Origin: Acidobacteriota bacterium
GTDB taxonomy: Bacteria > Acidobacteriota > Vicinamibacteria > Vicinamibacterales > CAVVIG01
Length of the DNA stretch: 11,501 nucleotides
Reading direction: 5' to 3'
Assembly (NCBI GenBank): GCA_003222555.1
Contig: QHWL01000004.1
Location: 1 to 11,501 of the forward strand
In this document: positions 6,538-11,501 of the stretch, in pieces
Numbering within the stretch: the first letter of the stretch is position 1
Layout of the letters: each line of letters starts with the position of its first letter
Notes under the pieces: generated by a model
Databases searched by the model: none
What the model saw: only the letters and a program-made list of their open reading frames with translations
Told to the model about the DNA's origin: nothing
Program-made: the position numbers and the translations under genes

Positions 6538-7728
6538 TCAGTGCGCCGCCTGCGGCGGCTGGGCGCTCGGCGCTCTGTGAGACATCGAAAAGATCACGTG
6601 GAGCGACATCAGCGCCTGCAGCGGGTGCGCGCCGGCTTCCACCAGCGGTCCGACGTGCTCGCTTACCAGACCGCCCTTGCCCACGTTGATCAACTCCTCG
6701 GCCGCCTTCCGCTGCTGCGCGTTCAGCGCGTACTCGGTCGCCACCACATCGAGATGCTTGATGACGCGATCGCGCAGATCCGCGCTGTGGCGGACTTCAA
6801 ACAGCAGACGGTTGAGGCCGTACGCCTCGGCGGGCGGATGCTTGTAGAACTGGAAGCCCCGATTCTGGAACTTGAATCCGCCGTAGTGCTCGATGCCCTT
6901 GGTCGACGCGGTCGACGTCGGCTTGAGGGCTCGATGCGGCAGGAACCGCATCAGGCCCAGACCGTGATGCCAGGTCGGAATGTAGTCGATGAGCTCCCCT
7001 TCGTGACGGCCGATCGCCCCGAACATCGTCGCCCAGTTGAGCATCTCGGTATTTCCTACTTCGTCGAGCTGCGTGCCGGTCATGTTCAGCAGCGCATCGG
7101 TGTTGCCGGCCTCGAACTGCGACACCAGCCAGCGGTCGAAGTCGAACTCCGGGTGCAGATATTTTCGGGTGCCGGGGAAATGCGACATCCCGCCGCTGGC
7201 GACGATGGCGACCCGTTCCTTCCGTCCCTTGATGATGTCGGCGACCGCCTTCCCCAACGCCGCGCACCGTTTCGGTGTCGGCAGCGGCGGAACGTACACG
7301 TTGGTGAAAAAGGGAACGATCGGGATGTCGCGCTTCCCGATGACATACTCGAACGGCACCGCAAACGCGTGGCCGAGCTCCGCGTCTTCCGAGTACGCCA
7401 GATCGAAGTCCGCCTCGACGACGAGCTTGCTCAGCAGGTCTTCGGCCATCTCCCGATGGACGGGCACATTGTACTTTCGACCCGCGAACTGGGCGACGGC
7501 GCGGCTGCCGGCGATGATCGCGAACGTAGGCACGCAGGTGACCGAAAACGTCTCGACGTGATCGCTGCCGAAAAACACGATCACGTCCGGCTTGGTCTCG
7601 TCGAGGACCTTGCCAAGCTCCCGCATGCCGGCCGCGGCCGCGTCGAGCTGCTCCGGATTCTCATCCGGCGGACGCGTGAACAGGTACGGCGTGTGACACG
7701 TGCCGACGGCCGCAACGATTTCACCCAT
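6538..7728 (-). CDS. ligAB: Class III extradiol dioxygenase, LigB-LigA fusion (protocatechuate 4,5- or gallate dioxygenase)
   Basis: The product has 396 residues; the ATG at 7726-7728 has AGGGAG 7 nt upstream. Residues 1 to ~300 are LigB-like: H12 (GTCHTPYLF) and H57 (FFGSDHVETF) match the Fe(II) histidines, H183 (ASGGMSHFPG) the catalytic base, and E228 (NTEMLNWATMFG) is a likely iron glutamate. Residues ~300-383 resemble the small LigA subunit (helical, ending with VEAGAHPLQALMSLHVIF). This single-chain layout and length (about 400-420 residues) are those of gallate dioxygenases GalA/DesB, whereas classic LigAB uses two polypeptides. It would open protocatechuate to 4-carboxy-2-hydroxymuconate semialdehyde, or gallate to 4-oxalomesaconate, in the cytoplasm. 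The adjacent ligC favours protocatechuate; ring preference cannot be settled by eye. It is the last gene of the cluster, 37 bp after ligK. Confidence 0.88.
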   Translation of the reverse strand: MGEIVAAVGTCHTPYLFTRPPDENPEQLDAAAAGMRELGKVLDETKPDVIVFFGSDHVETFSVTCVPTFAIIAGSRAVAQFAGRKYNVPVHREMAEDLLSKLVVEADFDLAYSEDAELGHAFAVPFEYVIGKRDIPIVPFFTNVYVPPLPTPKRCAALGKAVADIIKGRKERVAIVASGGMSHFPGTRKYLHPEFDFDRWLVSQFEAGNTDALLNMTGTQLDEVGNTEMLNWATMFGAIGRHEGELIDYIPTWHHGLGLMRFLPHRALKPTSTASTKGIEHYGGFKFQNRGFQFYKHPPAEAYGLNRLLFEVRHSADLRDRVIKHLDVVATEYALNAQQRKAAEELINVGKGGLVSEHVGPLVEAGAHPLQALMSLHVIFSMSHRAPSAQPPQAAH

Positions 7729-7765
7729 GGCTATGCTCCCTATTGCTTGCCATCACTCCAGCTCG

Positions 7766-8458
7766 TCATTGCTTGAGATCTTCATTCACGTATCGAACGC
7801 CGAGTTCCGTCAGCTTGGCGCGCAACCCGTAGAAGTCCAGACCGAGCTCACCGCGGCGCAAGCGCTCGCGCGTCTTCTCTTCCTTCGCGACGCGCTCCCG
7901 GCCGAGGCGCGCGACCTCAGCCGCCGCCTCTCTTTGGACGACGACGACGCCGTCCACGTCGGCGACGACGACGTCACCGGGACGGATGCCGGCGCCGCCG
8001 CATACCACTGACACGTTGATCGAACCGGCGGTGTTCTTGACCGTCCCTTGTGCGCTGATCGCCTTGGACCACACGGGAAAGTTCATCGCCGTCAGATCCG
8101 CGACGTCGCGAACGCCGGCGTCGATGATCAGGCCGACCACGCCGTGCGCACGCGCCGAGACCGCCAGTAATTCGCCGAACATCCCATCGGTCGATTCCGA
8201 GGTCGTCGTCACGACGAGGATGTCGCCCGGCCCGCACAGCTCCATCGCGGCGTGAATCATGAGATTGTCGCCCGCCTGCGACAAGACGGTGATCGCGCTG
8301 CCGGCGGCTTTCGCTGTGGGAAAAATCGGCCGCAGATAGGGCCGCATCAGCCCCGTCCGGCCTTGCGCTTCGTGGACGGTCGCGACGCCGAACTCGCCCA
8401 GGGTGCGAACCACCTGGGCGTCGGCGCGCGCGATCGCTCGAACAATGGTCGGCGTCAT
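7766..8458 (-). CDS. ligK: 4-carboxy-4-hydroxy-2-oxoadipate aldolase (LigK/GalC, RraA-like fold)
   Basis: The product has 230 residues, the usual length for the family. It cleaves 4-carboxy-4-hydroxy-2-oxoadipate to pyruvate and oxaloacetate, the final step of the protocatechuate 4,5-cleavage and gallate routes, and usually also acts on 4-hydroxy-4-methyl-2-oxoglutarate. The family signature is visible: GELLAVSARAHGVVGLIIDAG (93-115 region) ending in R117-D118, which supply the substrate Arg and metal-linked Asp. GPGDILVV (76-83) and RPGDVVVADVDGVVVV (159-174) are also typical. RraA-type ribonuclease regulators share the fold, but the longer C-terminal helix and the ligJ neighbour support the aldolase. 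The start at 8458 is preceded by purine-rich GAGAGATAAGAAAAAAG rather than a strong Shine-Dalgarno. It lies 52 bp after ligJ. Confidence 0.92.
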   Translation of the reverse strand: MTPTIVRAIARADAQVVRTLGEFGVATVHEAQGRTGLMRPYLRPIFPTAKAAGSAITVLSQAGDNLMIHAAMELCGPGDILVVTTTSESTDGMFGELLAVSARAHGVVGLIIDAGVRDVADLTAMNFPVWSKAISAQGTVKNTAGSINVSVVCGGAGIRPGDVVVADVDGVVVVQREAAAEVARLGRERVAKEEKTRERLRRGELGLDFYGLRAKLTELGVRYVNEDLKQ

Positions 8459-8475
8459 CTTTTTTCTTATCTCTC

Positions 8476-8493
8476 GCGGGGCCCCACCCCCGC
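8476..8493 (-). other. GC-rich hairpin in the ligJ-ligK gap
   Basis: GCGGGG (8476-8481) and CCCCGC (8488-8493) pair around a six-base loop, 17 nt before the ligK start codon. On the transcript it is followed by an A/G-rich leader, not a U-run, so it is more likely an mRNA structure between the two coding regions than a terminator. Confidence 0.4.
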
Positions 8494-8510
8494 TCGCCGA
8501 CGCCGCGTGC

Positions 8511-9554
8511 TCACGGCAGCGGCGTGGCCGCGGGCGCCGTCCTGTTGATTCTGGGATACACGCGCCGCGCGTTGGTCTCGAACAGCTTCCGCCGGTCTTG
8601 GTCGGTCAACCAGGCGACGGCGTCGAGGTACCGTTTCGTATCGTCGAAGTAGTGGCCGGTTTCCGGGTCGATGCCTCTGACCGCGCCGACCATCTCCGAG
8701 CCGAAGAGAATATTGTCCACCGGAACGATTTTCAACAACAGATCGATTCCAGGCTGATGGTACACGCAGGTGTCGAAAAAAACGTTGTGGCGGATGAGCT
8801 CGCCGAGCGGCGGCCGCTTCATGTCCTGCGCCAGGCCGCGATACCGGCCCCAATGGTACGGGACGGCGCCGCCGCCATGGGGAATGATGAATCGTAGCGC
8901 CGGAAAATCCTTGAACAGATCGGCCATCAGGAACTGCATGAATGCCGTCGTGTCCGCGTTGATGTAGTGCGCGCCGGTCGTATGGAAGCTCGCATTGCAG
9001 GACGAGCTGACGTGGACCATCGCGGGCACGTCGAGCTCGATCATCTTTTCATAGAACGGATACCAGTACCGGTCGGTGAGCGGAGGCGCGGTCCAATGGC
9101 CACCGGAAGGATCTGGATTCAGATTGCAGCCGACGAAGCCCAGCTCGTTGACGCACCGCTCGAGCTCCCCGATGCAGTTGGCCGGCGGAACGCCCGGCGA
9201 CTGCGGGAGCTGACAGACGCCGACGAAGTTGCCCGGATACAGCGTGCAGACCCGGTGAATCAGATCGTTGCAGTGCTCGGTCCAGTGCAGGCTCGTTGTC
9301 GCGTCACCGATGTGGTGCGCCATCGCCGACGCCCTCGGCGAAAAGACCGTGACGTCGGTGCCGCGCTCGCGCTGGAGCTTCAGCTGGGCGCCCTCGAGAC
9401 TCTCGCGAATCTGATCGTCGCTGATGACGATGGTTCCCTTCGTCGCAACGTGCGCAGGGTGGCTGGCCGACTCGAGCGCCGCAATCTGCGCGTCGCGGTA
9501 CGCCTGCAGCGCTTTGGGCGCCGTCGTGTAGTGGCCGTGGCAGTCGATAATCAT
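8511..9554 (-). CDS. ligJ: 4-oxalomesaconate hydratase (LigJ, amidohydrolase superfamily)
   Basis: The product has 347 residues, matching LigJ (about 340). It adds water to 4-oxalomesaconate to give 4-carboxy-4-hydroxy-2-oxoadipate, the substrate of the next gene product. The start MIIDCHGHYTTAPKAL carries the Zn-binding H6-x-H8. Further conserved stretches are FSPRASAMAHHIGD (71-84), NLNPDPSGGHWTAPPLTDR (144-162), H181 in MVHVSSSCN, H226 in IPHGGGAVPYHWGR, E287 in FGSEMVGAVRGIDPETG and NARRVYPR near the C-terminus. The whole length reads like characterised Sphingobium LigJ as I remember it. The start codon overlaps the ligC stop by four bases (ATGA, 9551-9554), which indicates translational coupling. 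The short tail TAPAATPLP is variable. Confidence 0.95.
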   Translation of the reverse strand: MIIDCHGHYTTAPKALQAYRDAQIAALESASHPAHVATKGTIVISDDQIRESLEGAQLKLQRERGTDVTVFSPRASAMAHHIGDATTSLHWTEHCNDLIHRVCTLYPGNFVGVCQLPQSPGVPPANCIGELERCVNELGFVGCNLNPDPSGGHWTAPPLTDRYWYPFYEKMIELDVPAMVHVSSSCNASFHTTGAHYINADTTAFMQFLMADLFKDFPALRFIIPHGGGAVPYHWGRYRGLAQDMKRPPLGELIRHNVFFDTCVYHQPGIDLLLKIVPVDNILFGSEMVGAVRGIDPETGHYFDDTKRYLDAVAWLTDQDRRKLFETNARRVYPRINRTAPAATPLP

Positions 9555-10489
9555 ACGGCGCGGCTCATCGACTTCTCGATCCTGTCGAGCAGCGCCATCG
9601 TCGGCAGGCAGCTGGCTGCGCTCGACTCCGGTTCACGTCCCTGGCGGATGGCGCCCGTGAATTCGACGTCCTGGCGATCGAACGCGGCAACGCCATCGAG
9701 GGGCACTTCCCTGCCTTCGCTGTCGGTCATCGAGTCGCGGTAAATTTTGTAGGTCTCCTCTTCGCCGATGTAGCGATAGAACCCTCCGAACGGCCCCTTG
9801 TTGTTGAACGACATTGCCATGCTGAACAGCGGGCCTTTCTTCGAGCGCATGGCGACCGTCATGTCCATCGGGATGTCGAGCTCGGGATGATCGGGGCCCT
9901 GCTGCCCCCACACCTCGAAGTTCGGCTCGCCGAGGACCCAGTACGCAAGATCGACCGAATGACAGCCGTGATGCCACAAGAGATTGTCGACCCACGACCG
10001 CGCCTGGCCGTGCATGTTCAGGTTCTGCCGGCGGAAGAAATACGTTTCAACGACCATGTGATGCAGGTGGAAGGATCCGTCCTGGATCCGGCGGCGAATC
10101 TCCCGGTGCGGGGAAGAGAACCGGCGCGTGTGCGTGATCATGCAAATCTTCCCCGACGCCTTCGACGCGGCGACGATGCGCGTCGCGTCGGGAAGATTCA
10201 GGCTCATTGGAATTTCGACTTGAACGTGCTTGCCGAGCGACAGCGCCAAAACGGCCTGGTCCGCGTGCATGCTGCTCGGCGTGGTCAGAATCACGGCGTC
10301 GACGCCCGGCCGATCGATGCACGCCAGGAGATCGGTCGAGGTGTACGGGATGTTCCATTGGGCGGCGAACGCCTGGCCGCTTTCGTTGGTCCGGCCGTTG
10401 ACGGACACGACCTCGACGCCGTCGATCTTCTCGAGCGCCTTGATGTGAACGACGCCCATGGCGCCGGTACCGGCCAGACAGATCTTCAT
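9551..10489 (-). CDS. ligC: 4-carboxy-2-hydroxymuconate-6-semialdehyde dehydrogenase (LigC, Gfo/Idh/MocA family)
   Basis: The product has 312 residues, as in LigC. It oxidises the hemiacetal of the protocatechuate 4,5-cleavage product to 2-pyrone-4,6-dicarboxylate with NAD(P)+. The N-terminal Rossmann motif is GTGAMG (7-12). HVQVEIP (88-94) replaces the EKP motif usual in Gfo/Idh enzymes, a change I also recall in LigC. Other LigC-like stretches are THTRRFSSPHR (119-129), TYFFRRQNLNMHGQARSW (149-166), LLWHHGCHSVDL (170-181), MSFNNKGPFGGFYRYIG (226-242) and REPESS (285-290). The ATG at 10489 follows only a weak GAGAGACC. It is followed without a gap by ligJ and lies 117 bp after the DUF6282-type gene. 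Its presence points to protocatechuate rather than gallate only, because the gallate route needs no dehydrogenase. Confidence 0.93.
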   Translation of the reverse strand: MKICLAGTGAMGVVHIKALEKIDGVEVVSVNGRTNESGQAFAAQWNIPYTSTDLLACIDRPGVDAVILTTPSSMHADQAVLALSLGKHVQVEIPMSLNLPDATRIVAASKASGKICMITHTRRFSSPHREIRRRIQDGSFHLHHMVVETYFFRRQNLNMHGQARSWVDNLLWHHGCHSVDLAYWVLGEPNFEVWGQQGPDHPELDIPMDMTVAMRSKKGPLFSMAMSFNNKGPFGGFYRYIGEEETYKIYRDSMTDSEGREVPLDGVAAFDRQDVEFTGAIRQGREPESSAASCLPTMALLDRIEKSMSRAV

Positions 10490-10516
10490 CGAAGGTCTCT
10501 CGTAAAAAACTCGTCA

Positions 10517-10594
10517 CCACAGAGGACACAAGGGACACATGAGGTAAGAGCGTACAGGATTGTGTCTCTGCGTCCTCCGAGATCTCCATCGTGG
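10517..10594. repeat. Intergenic palindromic element 3, degenerate
   Basis: In the 117-bp gap before ligC, CAGAGGACACAAGGGACACA (10520-10539) pairs imperfectly with 10560-10579 (TTGTGTCTCTGCGTCCTCCG): about 15 of 19 positions with one gap by hand alignment. Outer CCAC (10517) and GTGG (10591) extend it. The CCACAGAGGACAC make-up recalls the left flank of the IS (ACCACAGAGACGC). It could attenuate transcription between the first gene and ligC or be a remnant of a repeat family. Confidence 0.6.
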
Positions 10595-10606
10595 AGAGCT
10601 TGACAT

Positions 10607-11501
10607 CTAGGCCTCAATCAGCCGCGACGGGATCGTCACAGCCATGGTCCGGACCTCATCGGGAGAAAAGCCGGCATCGAGCAACTTCTGCGCAAACATC
10701 GCGAACCCTTCGGCGACCGGCGGATTGATGGTCTGGCCGAGGTCGGTCGAGATCAGCGTGCGCGCCACGCCAGTCTTTCGAATGTTCGAGAAGGCCGATT
10801 CCCAGGTCGCCTTCCCCGTGTAAGTGGTCGTGAAGCAATGTTCGATGACCGCGCCCAGGTCGGCGAGCTCCTTCTGTTCGTCGCCCGTCAGGTTCTGTGA
10901 CGGGAATTCGGCGTGCGTGACGACCACTTTCTTCAGGCCGGTTTCCTTTGCTGTGCGCACGAGCGCGACAATCTCGCGGCGCCCGAGGTGACCCGTCGCC
11001 AGAATCATGTTGTGCTTGGCGACGCGCTCGAGGCATCGCCGGGCCGGCTCGACGAGGCGCCCCGACTGGTCGACAACCAACAGCGGCGGCGGCGAAATCC
11101 CTTCAGCCGCGAGCTCGCGCTGAATCTTCGCCCAGAACGGCAGCTTCTGCGTGCCGCCATCGAGCCGGCCCGCGGTTTCGTTCTCCGCATCGACGGTCGG
11201 CATCCAGACAATCTTGCAGCCCGTGCGTCCCGCAAGCTCGACCGCAACAGGGTTCAAACCGCCGACGCTGTGATTGAGCGTCAGGGCGCCGAACACCTTG
11301 CTGCCCGGAACGGCCTTCGTCACGACCTGCGCCCGCTCGCCGGTCTGAACGTAGTGCGATTTCAAGACGAACCCTTTCATCCCGCGGGCCAGAAACTCCT
11401 TGGCGCAATCGACATCGTCGATGCGCCGGGCGATCACGTCGGGACCGACATGGACCTGCAGGTCGTACGCACCTTCCAGCGCCTTCCAGGCCCGGTCGGA
11501 G
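10607..11501 (-). CDS. DUF6282-type amidohydrolase-like protein (partial, runs off right edge)
   Basis: There are 297 visible residues; the frame is open to the window edge and the true start lies outside, probably only a few tens of residues away. A GTG at 11437 is in frame but would remove the conserved AYDLQVHVGPD stretch, so it is not the start. The protein reads as a TIM-barrel metal-dependent hydrolase-like family (DUF6282): YDLQVHVGPD, GFVLKSHYVQTGERA, LNHSVGGLNPVAVE, TGHLGRREI, VVTHAEFPSQNLT and LISTDLGQ give possible metal ligands (H, K, H, H, D). The first HxH position is Gln (codon 11456-11458) instead of the His I expect in this family. It leads the ligC-J-K-AB series on the same strand. 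Its substrate is unknown; a role as a stand-in for the missing pyrone-dicarboxylate hydrolase is a hypothesis. A promiscuous or unrelated amidohydrolase is the alternative. Confidence 0.8.
   Translation of the reverse strand, partial: SDRAWKALEGAYDLQVHVGPDVIARRIDDVDCAKEFLARGMKGFVLKSHYVQTGERAQVVTKAVPGSKVFGALTLNHSVGGLNPVAVELAGRTGCKIVWMPTVDAENETAGRLDGGTQKLPFWAKIQRELAAEGISPPPLLVVDQSGRLVEPARRCLERVAKHNMILATGHLGRREIVALVRTAKETGLKKVVVTHAEFPSQNLTGDEQKELADLGAVIEHCFTTTYTGKATWESAFSNIRKTGVARTLISTDLGQTINPPVAEGFAMFAQKLLDAGFSPDEVRTMAVTIPSRLIEA

Noticed and set aside
6448..7776. A 442-codon open frame on the plus strand opposite the dioxygenase gene
   Set aside because: It is antisense to a clear enzyme gene, with Arg/Val-rich composition from the reverse complement of GC-rich codons and no recognisable domain.
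1..11501. CRISPR arrays, tRNA or rRNA genes
   Set aside because: No regularly spaced repeat series, no cloverleaf with a CCA-type end and no rRNA-like stretches were seen.

Overview
The window is high-GC bacterial DNA from an organism rich in secreted, signal-peptide-bearing propeller, c-type cytochrome and haem-binding proteins. This style of gene content is typical of soil Acidobacteriota (Vicinamibacteria-like), but the assignment is inference from gene types only; no rRNA or marker gene is present.

The left part (1-5469) holds four exported proteins. On the minus strand are a c-type cytochrome joined to a region resembling copper type II ascorbate-dependent monooxygenases (cut by the left edge) and a Tat-exported SMP-30/gluconolactonase-like propeller. 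On the plus strand are a secreted protein with two GlcG/HbpS-type (DUF336) domains and an NHL-type six-bladed propeller with a Gly/Pro/Arg-rich insert. The 525-bp divergent gap between the second and third genes carries a ~100-bp direct repeat.

The middle (5470-6537) is the convergent junction between the propeller gene and the catabolic cluster. It contains a complete IS5-family (IS427-like) insertion sequence with perfect 21-bp terminal inverted repeats and a transposase split into two frames at an A5G5 run. The IS sits exactly in the loop of a long imperfect palindrome. Two more palindromes of the same general type lie at 4019-4099 and about 10517-10594.

The right part (6538-11501, all minus strand) is a protocatechuate/gallate meta-cleavage cluster. 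In transcription order it has a DUF6282-type amidohydrolase-like protein (cut by the right edge), LigC-type dehydrogenase, LigJ-type 4-oxalomesaconate hydratase, LigK-type aldolase, and an extradiol dioxygenase in which LigB-like and LigA-like parts are fused. Together these take protocatechuate (or gallate) to pyruvate and oxaloacetate. The one protocatechuate-branch step without a recognised gene is LigI, the hydrolase for 2-pyrone-4,6-dicarboxylate. The DUF6282 protein, of amidohydrolase type and placed beside ligC, is a testable candidate for that step, or LigI lies outside the window.
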